Source: Streptomyces roseolilacinus (GTDB taxonomy: Bacteria; Actinomycetota; Actinomycetes; Streptomycetales; Streptomycetaceae). Taken from it: DNA of 64,000 nucleotides. Below are positions 8,643 through 17,253 of this stretch, one piece after another. A model generated the notes under the pieces. The model worked only from the letters and a program-made list of their open reading frames with translations, ran no database searches and was not told the DNA's origin. Positions within the stretch are counted from its first letter, which is position 1. Each line of letters begins with the position of its first letter. The DNA lies in NCBI RefSeq assembly GCF_014649335.1, contig NZ_BMSV01000002.1:682074-746073 (forward strand). Reading direction: 5' to 3'. The position numbers and the translations under genes are program-made.

Positions 8643-9249
8643 CAGACGAAGCCGACCTCGACGCCTCCCGGAGGCGGAAGGAGGAAACCCGCACCCTTCC
8701 CGCTGCCACGCGGAGGACCGCCCACCACGCGACCGACCCGGTGAGCGCCTCTTCGACCGGGCACCACCCGCGGCCCGGTCCGGTTCTCCGCGGCCTGCCC
8801 GGCGAGGAGCGGACGGCCCGGGGCCGGTGGATCGCGACCCGTGCGGATCCACCCGCCCCGGCACCGCGACGGGCGCGCCGGCGGCGATGCCCCCACCCGA
8901 CCGCACCCGGGCACCCGGCCCCCACCGTCCTCGCCGAGGCCGGCGCCGCCGTCCCGGCGTCTGCGCCAAGACGGCCACCGGGAGCGGGGACGGCGTGGAC
9001 GGCGGGGCCACGCCGGACGCGCACCGTACGAGGCCCACCGCCCGAGAGGGGGGTGCGGGCCGCCGCCGAGGAGCGTCGTCCATGCGGTAGGCGAGTCGCC
9101 TTCCCGTGCATGAGATTCGGCCAGTACGTCGCTTTGCTGCCATTCGCCGGCAATCCGGCCCGTGCGCCCCCGCGCGCCCCCTACACAAGAACACCGGTTG
9201 GGCCTCCTCACCACGAGGGGGCCGGTGGATCGGGTGGGGGGTCCGGCGG
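8643..9249. other. 607-bp region without a recognised gene
   Basis: No reading frame here gives a recognisable protein and codon bias is weak in all frames. The one structure seen is an imperfect hairpin at 8818-8861: CCGGGGC and GGTGGATC pair with GATCCACC and GCCCCGG around one mismatch and a 12-nt loop. It could terminate the synthetase transcript about 175 nt after its stop. Confidence 0.5.
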
Positions 9250-9459
9250 TTGCTGACGATCAACGTGGCGGTGCTGCTCGCGGTCATCGTGGTGCTCCGG
9301 TTGCGGCGGCGCACCGAGGCCCGTAGCCGACGCGACGAGAAACTGACCGTGGTCATCGTCCTGGCGCTCGGCGTCCTGCTCGCCCCCACCCCGGTGGGCC
9401 AGGGGATCCTGAACATCCTGGGGGAGTTCGTGGGCGGCGTCGCGCAGGCGAGCCGGTGA
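9250..9459 (+). CDS. small two-helix membrane protein
   Basis: About 69 residues with two hydrophobic segments (INVAVLLAVIVVLRLRRR, then LTVVIVLALGVLLAPT) separated by a basic-acidic loop. The start is unclear: TTG at 9250 is used, and the frame is open upstream to an ATG at 9106 that would add an unlikely tail. Its last codons overlap the GTG of the nuclease gene by 4 nt, so the two are probably translated together. Function unknown; a membrane partner for the nuclease is one possibility. Confidence 0.55.
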   Translation: MLTINVAVLLAVIVVLRLRRRTEARSRRDEKLTVVIVLALGVLLAPTPVGQGILNILGEFVGGVAQASR

Positions 9460-10181
9460 GCCCCCGCGCGCGCAGGGGCCGGGCGGCGGCCGGGCGCCCG
9501 CCGGCGCGGCGGCCCCGTACGCCCGGCAGCCGACGCCGGCGCGGGGACGACCGGCTGGTGGGTTTCCTCGTCGCCACGGTCCTGGCCGTCGCCCTGGTGG
9601 CGGCCGTTGTCGACTGGCTGCTGACCCACTGGTGGGTCCTGGTCGTCATCGGCGCGCTCGCGCTGCCGGCCGGCAGCGCCTGGCTCCACCACAAGCGGCA
9701 GCAAGCACGGTGGGAAGCGGTCCGTGCGCAGGGCTTGCGCTACGCGTTGCCCCAGCTGGACGCCCTGCACCATGCCCGGTTCGAGGAGGCGGTGCGGGAC
9801 CTGATGCGCCGCGACGGCTGCCGGGACGCGGTCCGCGTCGGGGGCGGCGGGGACCTGGGGGCCGACGTGAAGGCCACCGACCCCTACGGCAGGCGCTGGG
9901 TGATCCAGTGCAAACACCGCAGCAAGGGCTCGGCCGGCTCCGCGGTGGGAACCCCGGACCTGCAGGTCCTCAACGGCACCGCCCGCCAGGTCCACGGCGC
10001 CGACGTCGCGGTCATCGTGACGAACGGCCGGGTCACCAAGCCGGCCGTGACCTTCGCCCAGCAGCAGCGCCTCCACGTGGTCGACCGCCACACCCTCGGG
10101 GTGTGGGCGTCCGGCTCACGCCCTCTGTGGGAACTGCTCCGCGCCGTCCCGCCGCCCCGCAAGCCGACCGCCCTCTCCTGA
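9456..10181 (+). CDS. membrane-anchored restriction endonuclease-like (Mrr_cat) protein
   Basis: 241 residues. An Arg-rich N-terminus (about 1-32) is followed by two transmembrane segments (about 35-80), then a cytoplasmic PD-(D/E)XK nuclease domain of the Mrr type. The catalytic pattern is visible: FEEAVRDLMRRDGC, then GADVK, and the QCKH motif in RRWVIQCKHRS. Mrr-type domains cleave modified DNA. Fixing one in the membrane is a known but poorly understood arrangement, possibly acting on incoming DNA. It overlaps a small membrane protein gene. No methylase or specificity subunit is nearby. Confidence 0.82.
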   Translation: MSPRARRGRAAAGRPPARRPRTPGSRRRRGDDRLVGFLVATVLAVALVAAVVDWLLTHWWVLVVIGALALPAGSAWLHHKRQQARWEAVRAQGLRYALPQLDALHHARFEEAVRDLMRRDGCRDAVRVGGGGDLGADVKATDPYGRRWVIQCKHRSKGSAGSAVGTPDLQVLNGTARQVHGADVAVIVTNGRVTKPAVTFAQQQRLHVVDRHTLGVWASGSRPLWELLRAVPPPRKPTALS

Positions 10182-10251
10182 AGCCGCCCGAGGCCGGTCC
10201 ACCGGCGACACCGGCCCTGTTCCGTCACTCCGCCTCAGCGTCCTCTCCGCC

Positions 10252-10273
10252 CCCTCCCGCCCCGGCGGGAGGG
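10252..10273. terminator. bidirectional terminator hairpin
   Basis: CCCTCCCGCC and its exact reverse complement around a 2-nt loop form a 10-bp GC stem in the gap between the convergent nuclease gene (ends 10181) and the gene ending at 10401. Confidence 0.65.
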
Positions 10274-10400
10274 ACGTCGCCGTCGTCCGGCGGCGCTCCC
10301 GGCCTGCCACACCCGCGGCGGCGGGCCCGCGTGGTACGGGGCGCAGGCGGGGGCGACCCATCGGGTCAGCAGCCGCTGTCCTCGCCGACTCCGCCCCGGA

Positions 10401-11015
10401 TCACTGGGGTGCGTCCGGTTCCCGTGGCGTGGTGGGGGCCTCGTCCGGCGGGTACTCCTCGACGATCTCGCGTACGTCGGGGTCCGTGGAGGCGAGCGCG
10501 GCGCGGCGCCACTGGTCCATGAGGCGGGTGTCGCCGATGTCGTCGAGGGTCATCACCAGGCCGCGCATCGCGAAGACGTCCGTGACCTCGTCCTCGTCCC
10601 GCAGGGTCGCGGCGACCAGCGGGGCGAGGTCGTCGTGCAGATCCGTGGTCCTGCTCAGGGTCCGCACGACCTCGCGGCCGAAGATCCCGGGTTTGCCGAT
10701 GCTCAGGCAGCACCCGTACAGCTCGGGCAGCAGGGCCCGGACCAGATCCGGGTGGTCCGCTCCCACCTGCCGCAACAGGTTCAGGGCCCTCAGCGAGTGC
10801 CGTCCCGTGTCCAGTGCCTCCCTGAGCACCGGTACCGGATCAGTGGCGAGGAGCCGGCTCACCGCAGCCGCGTACCGCTCTTCCGCCTCGCGCAGTTCGC
10901 TCCGGGCCTGGTGACGTTCGTGTTCCGCCTCCTCGTGCTCTCTCCAGGCCCGTTGCGCCTCGGATCCTTCATCGTCACCGAACAAACCGTCGAGCAGAGT
11001 GTCGAACCAGCTCAC
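10401..11015 (-). CDS. uncharacterised helical (HEAT-like) protein
   Basis: 204-residue soluble protein from GTG at 11015, which has GAGGGGGAAG just upstream; the frame is open further but without codon support. It starts SWFDTLLDGLFGDDEG and contains an acidic coiled segment (about 20-60), followed by helical pairs such as SLRALNLLRQVGADHPDLVRA and FAMRGLVMTLDDIGDTRLMD that look like degenerate HEAT repeats. I do not recognise the family. It may be a scaffold or immunity-type protein; this is only a fold guess. Confidence 0.7.
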   Translation of the reverse strand: MSWFDTLLDGLFGDDEGSEAQRAWREHEEAEHERHQARSELREAEERYAAAVSRLLATDPVPVLREALDTGRHSLRALNLLRQVGADHPDLVRALLPELYGCCLSIGKPGIFGREVVRTLSRTTDLHDDLAPLVAATLRDEDEVTDVFAMRGLVMTLDDIGDTRLMDQWRRAALASTDPDVREIVEEYPPDEAPTTPREPDAPQ

Positions 11016-11453
11016 GCTTCCCCCTCGCCGTCCACGATGTCGTCCGCCGCCCCCGCTTCGCACAGCACGACCCGGTAAGCAGACCGACACGGCCTCGCGA
11101 AGGTTGCCCCGTCCCTCGTCCACCGGCGGGTCACACAGGTGAACGGCGGTTCGCCGGGGTGCCTCCCGGTGCGGCTCGTCGTGGGTGGGACGCTGCCCCC
11201 GGAGGGCCCCGGCCGCCGCGCCGACCGGGTGGCGTTGAGCGCGGGGAGCCCGGACCGTCCCGCAGGGCGCGCACGCCCGGATCGCCACCGCCCCGAGCAA
11301 GGAACCGGCGAGCGCCCCACCGCCTGCGTCTTCACCGCCCGGGTGACCGTTGCGTACCTCGGGTCCACCTCGGACCCGGCCGCCTCCCGGGCCGTCCCGG
11401 TGACCTACCCGCGGCCCGCGTCCGCCCCCGGGAGCGCGGCTCGCGCAGGGGGC
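11016..11453. other. 438-bp intergenic region, nothing recognised
   Basis: Lies between the start of the helical protein gene (11015) and the end of the ABC exporter gene (11454), both on the minus strand. Frames are open because GC is high, but none shows a family motif or a convincing start. It should hold the promoter of the 204-residue gene and the end of the exporter transcript. Confidence 0.45.
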
Positions 11454-13478
11454 TCAGGTGCGTCTCCCGTGCCTCTCGCCGTCCGGTTCGGAGGTGATCT
11501 GGTAGGACAGCAGCCTCTGGAACAAGCCGGGCTGCCGGGCGAGCTGGGCGTAGGTGCCTTCCTGGACGATCCTGCCTTCGTCGAGGACCACGATCCGGTC
11601 GGCGACGGCGACATTGGTGATGCGGTGGGTCACCAGCAGTACCATCCGGTCCCGGGCCAGGCCCCGCAGCCGCTGGAAGATCCGGTACTCGGCACGGGGA
11701 TCGAGGTTCGCAGTCGGCTCGTCGAGGACCAGCAGCCCGGCTTGACGGAAGAACGCCCGCGCCAGGGCGATGCGCTGCCACTGCCCGCCGCTGAGCTCCT
11801 CCCCGTTGAGCCACTCGCGGGCCAGGAGGGTGTCCAGACCGGCACCGAGCTGGTCGACGACCTCGTCCGCACCGGCCGCCTCGCACGCCTCACGCACCGC
11901 CGCGTCGCCCCGCGCGACGGGCTGCCCCTGGGTGACGTTCTCCCGCACGCTCAGCGGCCAGCGCGCGTAGTCCTGTGGCACCAGGGCGACCTGCTGCCAC
12001 AAGGCCTGCGGGTCGGCGTCGCCGGTGGGGACGCCGTCCCACAGCACCTGCCCGCTGGTGGGCAGGTACAGGCCGCTGACCAGCTTCGACAGCGTGGACT
12101 TCCCCGACCCGTTGAAGCCGACCAGGGCGGTGACCTCGCCGCGCCGCAAGGTCAGCGAGACGTCGGACAGCGCGTCGCGGTCCTTGCCCGCATAGCGGTG
12201 GGTGACCGATGTGACCTCGATCGTCTTCGGCGGCCCGGGCCGGTGCGGGCCGCGGCGCATGCGAAACCCTCCGGCCTTGTCCAGGAAGCCGCTCCAGTTG
12301 TCCATGTACAGGCCCGTGCGCACGGCGCGCGCTCCGACGGCCACCAGCCCGCGGACCGACTGGCCCGTCGTCTGCAGGGCGAAGACGGCCGTCCCGGCGT
12401 GCCCGACGGTGATCCGGCCGGTGGCGAGCAGCCACACCACCGCCGCCCACACCACCGCCGAACCCAGCCCCCCGCACAGCGCCCCGGCCAGGGACATACG
12501 GGCGCCCTTGTCGGCGGCGACCCGGTCCTCGCGGTTGATCCGGGCGACCGTCTGCCGGTACCGGCCCGACAGGAAGCCGGCCATGGTGCCGGCGCGGATC
12601 TGGTCGGCGGCCTCCCTGGTGTAGATGTGCCAGCGCAGCACCGACAGCATCCGCTGGTCACCGTTGCTGCGCAGGTTCGCCAGGTAGCGCACGCGGGCGG
12701 CGCTGACCTGGGCCAGGGCCTGGGGCAGGCTGGCCGCCACCAGCAGCGGCAGGAGAACGGGGTGCACACCGGCCAGCACGATCGCCCCGGCGAGGAAACT
12801 GGCACTCGAGGCGATCAGGTCCTGGCCTTCGTCGATCAGGTCACCGGTGACCTGCGCCCCGCGGTCGGCGGCCTCGCGGTCCCGGTTGAAGTCGGGTTCG
12901 TCGTAGGCGCACAGCTCCACCTCGGCGCAGCCGGCGAGCAGCATCTGCTCGGCCTCGCGCGACATCAGCGGGCTCAGCCGGGAGGACAGCCAGCCGACGG
13001 TGATCCCGAGAAGGGCGCGGGCTGCGGAAGCACCGGCCAAAAGGGCCACCGACGGCCAGGCCTCCAGGAGCCGGTGGTAGATGTTTCCGCTGGTGAGGAG
13101 CGCGGTCAGGGTGCCGCTGATGGCGATCAGACCCAGGGCCTGCATCACACCGGCGGCAGCCTGGCACAGCAGCAGGCCGATGGTCGCCCGGCGGTCGACC
13201 CGCCAGGCCAGGGCCAGCGAGCGGCGCACCAGCCGGGGCAGACGCCGTGCCATGTCGCGCGTCCGGATGGACCGGCCGGCCGCTTCACGGCTGCCGGTCA
13301 CATCGACGTAGCGCATCTGCGGCTCTGCGGCAGCCGCATCGGGGGCGCCCGGCTGGGCCTCGGGGCGGTCGTCGGGTCGGTTTCGCGGTTCGCCGGGCGG
13401 CGCCGCGGTCGGAAGTGCCGCGGGGGCGGTGCGCGGCCCGGGCACCTTGCCGGCTGACGCATCGGTGGGCTCGCTCAT
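11454..13478 (-). CDS. ABC exporter, fused permease and ATPase
   Basis: 674 residues. A Pro/Ala-rich N-terminal tail (about 1-75) is followed by six transmembrane helices (about 95-385) and an ATPase domain with Walker A GFNGSGKST, signature LSGGQWQR, Walker B LLVLDEP and switch His in THRI. There is no C39 peptidase domain. ATG at 13478 overlaps the stop of a 51-codon ORF (ATGA). Half-transporters of this type dimerise and often export peptides or lipids. The coupled small ORF and the divergent peptide/methyltransferase pair hint at a peptide cargo. Confidence 0.88.
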   Translation of the reverse strand: MSEPTDASAGKVPGPRTAPAALPTAAPPGEPRNRPDDRPEAQPGAPDAAAAEPQMRYVDVTGSREAAGRSIRTRDMARRLPRLVRRSLALAWRVDRRATIGLLLCQAAAGVMQALGLIAISGTLTALLTSGNIYHRLLEAWPSVALLAGASAARALLGITVGWLSSRLSPLMSREAEQMLLAGCAEVELCAYDEPDFNRDREAADRGAQVTGDLIDEGQDLIASSASFLAGAIVLAGVHPVLLPLLVAASLPQALAQVSAARVRYLANLRSNGDQRMLSVLRWHIYTREAADQIRAGTMAGFLSGRYRQTVARINREDRVAADKGARMSLAGALCGGLGSAVVWAAVVWLLATGRITVGHAGTAVFALQTTGQSVRGLVAVGARAVRTGLYMDNWSGFLDKAGGFRMRRGPHRPGPPKTIEVTSVTHRYAGKDRDALSDVSLTLRRGEVTALVGFNGSGKSTLSKLVSGLYLPTSGQVLWDGVPTGDADPQALWQQVALVPQDYARWPLSVRENVTQGQPVARGDAAVREACEAAGADEVVDQLGAGLDTLLAREWLNGEELSGGQWQRIALARAFFRQAGLLVLDEPTANLDPRAEYRIFQRLRGLARDRMVLLVTHRITNVAVADRIVVLDEGRIVQEGTYAQLARQPGLFQRLLSYQITSEPDGERHGRRT

Positions 13479-13630
13479 GCCGCCCGCCCCGTACTCGGCC
13501 GTGCCGAGCGGCGGACGGGGGAGCCGACCCGCTGCGCGGGGAGGGGGACAGGGCCCGCGGCAGGGTGCCGCTGCTCGCATCCGAAAGGCCGGTACACGAG
13601 GGCGAGTACAGGGTTCACGGTGTCCTCCAT
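13475..13630 (-). CDS. small ORF translationally coupled to the ABC exporter
   Basis: 51 codons starting MEDTVNPVLALVYRPFGCEQ, then Pro- and Arg-rich to the end. Its stop overlaps the exporter ATG by 4 nt, the spacing of a coupled pair. There is one Cys. The N-terminal half is mixed hydrophobic and acidic and the C-terminal half is basic. The ribosome binding site is weak, so it could be a chance ORF that merely precedes the exporter. If real it might be a secreted peptide, a leader controlling exporter translation, or a short accessory protein. Confidence 0.4.
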   Translation of the reverse strand: MEDTVNPVLALVYRPFGCEQRHPAAGPVPLPAQRVGSPVRRSARPSTGRAA

Positions 13631-14060
13631 CGGGATGTGCGAGGGGGAGGGGGGTCTCAGAACGCCCCGCGCGGGAGTCAGCCGGCCGACCGGGCCGACG
13701 CGGCCCCCTTCGGTGGTCCTTTGACGTGGTCGTGAAGCCCAACGACCCAGCCGAGGTATCGAACGCGTGTGTTTCGGTCGCTCTCGAACCCCCGAAACCA
13801 AGCGGGTGGCGGAACGTGAGCGATGCATCGACCCGCTCTCCGCAACAGAGGCGTGAGGAACGAGGGGTGGCCGAAACGCCGATCCTGTTCCGAGGGGACC
13901 ATCCGGGGGCCCCACGGCTGTGGGCCCGGGTGGGTGAACACGACTCCGGGGTCGCCGCGTTCGTGCCCCCGGGCTCCGGTGCGTGCGCCCTGTGGTCCGG
14001 GTGGTGCGGCTTCTACGCTGGAGCATCGGACAGGACGCACCCTGGTGAAGGAGGCCGCAC
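13631..14060. other. 430-bp divergent promoter region
   Basis: Separates the minus-strand small ORF/exporter pair from the plus-strand peptide/methyltransferase pair. No protein family is recognised in any frame. It should contain promoters for both directions; I could not pick a convincing -35/-10 pair. Confidence 0.4.
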
Positions 14061-14174
14061 GTGGAAAACGTGGTCGAAGGCAAGCACCGGTCACCGATCG
14101 GAGACGACGGGCACCAACCGAACCGGCCCGTACCACCGCCCCCTCCACCCGCGCCCGCACCCGAGCAGAAGTAG
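14061..14174 (+). CDS. 37-residue Pro-rich peptide before the PIMT-like methyltransferase
   Basis: GTG start at 14061 with GAAGGAGG 7 nt upstream, a strong ribosome binding site. The peptide opens MENVVEGKHRSPIGDDGH, then QPNRP, and ends in a run of Pro/Ala and EQK. The Asp-Asp-Gly segment is the kind of site where isoaspartate forms. The methyltransferase starts 8 nt after its stop. Small precursor plus PIMT-like enzyme is a known layout in some RiPP pathways, but no cyclase or ATP-grasp ligase is present, so a RiPP role is only a suggestion. It may instead be a small partner protein. Confidence 0.55.
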   Translation: MENVVEGKHRSPIGDDGHQPNRPVPPPPPPAPAPEQK

Positions 14175-14182
14175 GACCGCCC

Positions 14183-15373
14183 GTGACCACCAGCGACTCC
14201 GCGCCGGAGCAGGCCGGGGCATCGCCGGTCGACGAACTCCTCGCCGCGGTGGCCGAGCACCTCGGCCGGCCGCTGCCCCCGCCGTACGAGGAGGCGGTGC
14301 GCGCGGTGCCGCGGCACCTGTTCCTGCCCTCCCTCCTGTGGCTGCGCGACGGCTCCGGCGGCTACGCCCCCCGCGACCGTACGACCGACCCCGAGGCGTG
14401 GATGCGTGCCGCGTACGCGGACGTCACGCTCGTCACCCGGTTCACCGACGGCCTGCCGTCCTGCGCCGCCTCGATGCCCTCCATGGTCCTGCGGACCCTG
14501 CTGCTCGCCGGCCCCGCGCCGCATCGACCGGTCCTGGAGTTGGGCACCGGCACCGGCTTCAGCGCCGGCCTGCTGACCGCCCTGGTCGGCGACGACCACG
14601 TCACCACCGTCGAAATCGACCCCGCCCTGGCGGCCCAGGCCGAGGTGAACCTCAAGTCCGCCCGACGCGGCCCGCTCGTCGTCACGGCGGACGCGGCCGG
14701 CGGGTGGGTGCCGGGCGCCCCGTACGACAGGGTGGTCGCGACCTTCTCCGTCGATCGTGTGCCGCCCGCCTGGATCGAGCAGACCCGACTCGGTGGGCGG
14801 ATCGTCACCCCGTGGACCTCGGCCTGGTGCTCGTACGGCACCCTCGCCCTGAGCACCGGGCCCGGCGGCACGGCACGGGGCCGCTTCCACTCGTTCGCCT
14901 CGTTCATGCCCATGCGCGCTCCGCAGCTCCAGGGCCCCGGCGGCGCGCACGCGGCCGCCGTGTCGGACGGAGCTGGTGTGACGACGTCGACCGGCCTGTC
15001 ACCCTGGGCGGTCGCCGGTGGTGACCTCGACGCGGAGTTCCACATCGGGCTCGGCGTCCCGGGCGCCTCGTTCGCCTGGGACACCAGCGGCGAACACGCG
15101 CACACCCGCCTCCACATCAGCGACACCACCGGCCTGTCCTGGGCCGGCGTCGACTACGACGGCCGGCGCTCCGACCGCTTCGCCGTCACCCAGGCGGGCC
15201 CCCGCGCCCTATGGGACGAGGTGGCGAGCGCGTACGGGCGGTGGGAGGAGCTCGGGCGACCGGGCGTCGACCGCTACCGGCTGAACGCCGATCCGGACGG
15301 AACCCAGACCGTGTCGGTTGCCGTCGACGGCCCCCGCGACGTCCTCGTGTGCACGCTGCCATCCGCCGCTTGA
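14183..15373 (+). CDS. PIMT-like (protein-L-isoaspartate O-methyltransferase type) SAM methyltransferase
   Basis: 396 residues from GTG 14183. The N-terminal 200 residues match the PIMT fold: VPRHLFLPS, then a Thr/Ser-Met segment, the SAM loop VLELGTGTGFSAGLL, VTTVEID and VTADAAGGWVPGAPYDRVVAT. The C-terminal 180 residues are an extension with AYGRWEELGRPGVDRYRLN, seen in streptomycete PIMT relatives but not in the short housekeeping repair enzyme (about 220 residues). It could methylate Asp/isoAsp in a peptide, perhaps the 37-mer encoded just before it. The peptide pairing is inference. Confidence 0.8.
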   Translation: MTTSDSAPEQAGASPVDELLAAVAEHLGRPLPPPYEEAVRAVPRHLFLPSLLWLRDGSGGYAPRDRTTDPEAWMRAAYADVTLVTRFTDGLPSCAASMPSMVLRTLLLAGPAPHRPVLELGTGTGFSAGLLTALVGDDHVTTVEIDPALAAQAEVNLKSARRGPLVVTADAAGGWVPGAPYDRVVATFSVDRVPPAWIEQTRLGGRIVTPWTSAWCSYGTLALSTGPGGTARGRFHSFASFMPMRAPQLQGPGGAHAAAVSDGAGVTTSTGLSPWAVAGGDLDAEFHIGLGVPGASFAWDTSGEHAHTRLHISDTTGLSWAGVDYDGRRSDRFAVTQAGPRALWDEVASAYGRWEELGRPGVDRYRLNADPDGTQTVSVAVDGPRDVLVCTLPSAA

Positions 15374-15431
15374 GCGGGCCGCGCCCGCACTCCCGACGGC
15401 CGGTGGCGCGCGAAGCGGTGGCCGCGGCCTG

Positions 15432-15461
15432 GCGGTGTTCCCCTCGCGAGGGGAACCACCG
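15432..15461. terminator. terminator hairpin after the methyltransferase
   Basis: TTCCCCTCGCGAGGGGAA (15438-15455) is a perfect palindrome, flanked by GCGGT and ACCGC arms that extend the stem. It lies about 60 nt after the methyltransferase stop. The remaining gap to 15704 shows no gene. Confidence 0.6.
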
Positions 15462-15704
15462 CGACCCGTGCGCGCGGCGGAGTACTGCCGTCCGGAGCAT
15501 CGGCCGTGCTCGGTCCGTCCCGCGGGGTCGCCGTTCCTCACCCGCCCGTACGTGACCGGACCGGGGGAGAGCGATGACGCATCCCCTCCCCGGCACAGGG
15601 GCCGCGCGCCGTCTCGCCGGGGAGGCCCTCGTGCCCCACCGTCATGTCCGGCCGGCCGTTCACGGCGGGCGACTTCCGGGGCCCCTCGACGCCTCACCGA
15701 TGCC

Positions 15705-15749
15705 GTCAACTCATGTTGACGAAAAGAAAGCGAGTCAACTAAAGTTGAC
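15705..15749. promoter_or_regulatory. twin operator GTCAAC-N4-GTTGAC
   Basis: Two identical dyads, GTCAACTCATGTTGAC at 15705-15720 and GTCAACTAAAGTTGAC at 15734-15749, have centres 29 bp apart. The second ends 2 nt before the ATG of a small HTH gene, and another GTTGAC half-site lies at 15761-15766 inside it. This placement fits tight autorepression. The local AT content is high for this genome. Confidence 0.7.
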
Positions 15750-15751
15750 GC

Positions 15752-15982
15752 ATGGTTGAAGTTGACATCTCGTCGATCACCGGGAACACCGATCCCCTCG
15801 AAGCACTCCGTGAGACGGCCGCGCTGCGCCGCCGCCTGGAAGGGCAGGAGGAAGTCCTCGTGCACCGGGCGCGGGTGGCGGGGAGGACGTGGACGCAGAT
15901 CGCCGAGGCGCTGGGGGTCTCCAAGCAGGCCGTGCACAAGAAGTACGGCGGACGGCGCCTGTTCGGCCGGGCGGAGGACTGA
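15752..15982 (+). CDS. small helix-turn-helix protein
   Basis: 76 residues. The C-terminal half is a clear HTH (RTWTQIAEALGVSKQAVHKKYG), similar to sigma-region-4 or short regulator HTHs seen next to Clp or hydrolase genes in streptomycetes. The N-terminal half is a charged helix that may dimerise. No ribosome binding site is seen and the operator abuts the ATG, so the mRNA may be leaderless. It is 5 nt upstream of the serine hydrolase gene, with which it should form an operon. It most likely represses that operon through the twin dyads. Confidence 0.8.
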   Translation: MVEVDISSITGNTDPLEALRETAALRRRLEGQEEVLVHRARVAGRTWTQIAEALGVSKQAVHKKYGGRRLFGRAED

Positions 15983-15987
15983 CGATC

Positions 15988-17016
15988 ATGACCTCGCTCC
16001 TCGACGATCCGGTACGGCGAACGGCGGAACGGCTCGGCGCCCGACAGCGTGGCGCCGTCGTTGTGGGCGCCGTCCGGGGCGGCCAGTCCGCACTGCACGG
16101 CGCAGACCCCGGCACCCTGTTCGAGATCGGCTCCGTCACCAAGACGTTCACCGCTCTGGCGCTGGCCCGGCTCGCCGCGCGTGGCGCCGTGGGGCTGGAC
16201 CAACCGCTTCGCGACCTGCTGCCCCGCGACATCACAGCTCCGGAACGCGGCGGTGAGGTGATCAGGCTGGCTCACCTGGCCTGCCACACTTCCGGCCTGC
16301 CCCGGTTGCCCAAAGGCATCCTGCCGCGGGGCCTGTTCCGGTCGGACCCCTACGCCGGCTGCACGGGCGAGTTCCTGCTGGACGGATTGCGGCGCACCCG
16401 CCTGCGGTCGGTGCCCGGTACCCGTTTCCGCTACTCCAACCTGGGCGCCGGCCTGCTCGGGCTCGCCCTGGCGCGCCACACCGGCACCGACTACGACACG
16501 CTCGTCCAGACCGAGATCTGCCGGCCCCTCGGCATGACCGACACCCGCGTGGTCCTTGACCCCGGACGCACCGCGCGCCTGGCCGCCGGCCACTCCCGCA
16601 CCGGCCGCCCCCGCCCGCCCTGGCACCTGGCCGCCCTCGCCGGCGCCGGTGGCCTGCACTCCACCGTGCCGGACCTGCTCGCGCTGGCCCGCGCCCAGAT
16701 CGGCCCCGCACCCGAGGAACTCGCCGAGGCCGTCGCCCTCACCCGTACCACCGCCCACCGCATCAACGCCGAAACCGCCGTCCACCCCGGCTGGATCTCG
16801 GCCCGCCTGCCCCGCAGCCGGCACCGGATCCTGTTCCACACCGGTGGCACCGGCGGCTACCGCAGCCTGCTGGCCGTGGCTCCCGAACACCGAGCCGCAG
16901 TCGTCGTCCTCAACGCCACCACCCGACCCGTGGACCGTCCCGGCCTCGACCTGCTCGCGCAGATCATCGACTCCGCCCCCGGCCCGGACCCCGTCCCGGC
17001 CGCCGCCGGCACCTGA
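15988..17016 (+). CDS. serine hydrolase, beta-lactamase/esterase (class C-like) family
   Basis: 342 residues with the full penicillin-recognising active-site pattern: SVTK (S-x-x-K) in FEIGSVTKTFTALAL, YSN in FRYSNLGAGLLG, and HTGGTGGY in place of KTG. No signal peptide is visible, so it is probably cytoplasmic, like many esterase or D-aminopeptidase relatives. It follows the small HTH gene by 5 nt and should be under the same twin operator. The substrate is unknown; beta-lactamase, esterase and peptidase activities all occur in the family. Confidence 0.87.
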   Translation: MTSLLDDPVRRTAERLGARQRGAVVVGAVRGGQSALHGADPGTLFEIGSVTKTFTALALARLAARGAVGLDQPLRDLLPRDITAPERGGEVIRLAHLACHTSGLPRLPKGILPRGLFRSDPYAGCTGEFLLDGLRRTRLRSVPGTRFRYSNLGAGLLGLALARHTGTDYDTLVQTEICRPLGMTDTRVVLDPGRTARLAAGHSRTGRPRPPWHLAALAGAGGLHSTVPDLLALARAQIGPAPEELAEAVALTRTTAHRINAETAVHPGWISARLPRSRHRILFHTGGTGGYRSLLAVAPEHRAAVVVLNATTRPVDRPGLDLLAQIIDSAPGPDPVPAAAGT

Positions 17017-17253
17017 CCGGAGACGGCCCGCACCGACAGGTCTGACGACCCTGCCGCTGCGCACGCTCGGCACCGCTCCCTCCGAGCCGCCGGGGGCGCC
17101 CCGTGACCGGTGACGGGACGGCCGGCCCCCGGGTGCCGCGGACGAGCCGGTTCCCGACGCCTCGTCCCGGCGGCAGGAGGGGAATGCGTCGGCTACAGCG
17201 AACCTGCCTACCGCACCAGGGCCGCCGTCGTACGGGAACCGCGCACGCCACCG

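Noticed and set aside
6888..10091. 1067-codon minus-strand open frame
   Set aside because: It runs antisense through the ThrRS and Mrr genes and has no domain motifs; a GC artefact.
11139..13457. 772-codon plus-strand open frame
   Set aside because: Antisense to the ABC exporter, whose Walker and signature motifs are intact on the minus strand.
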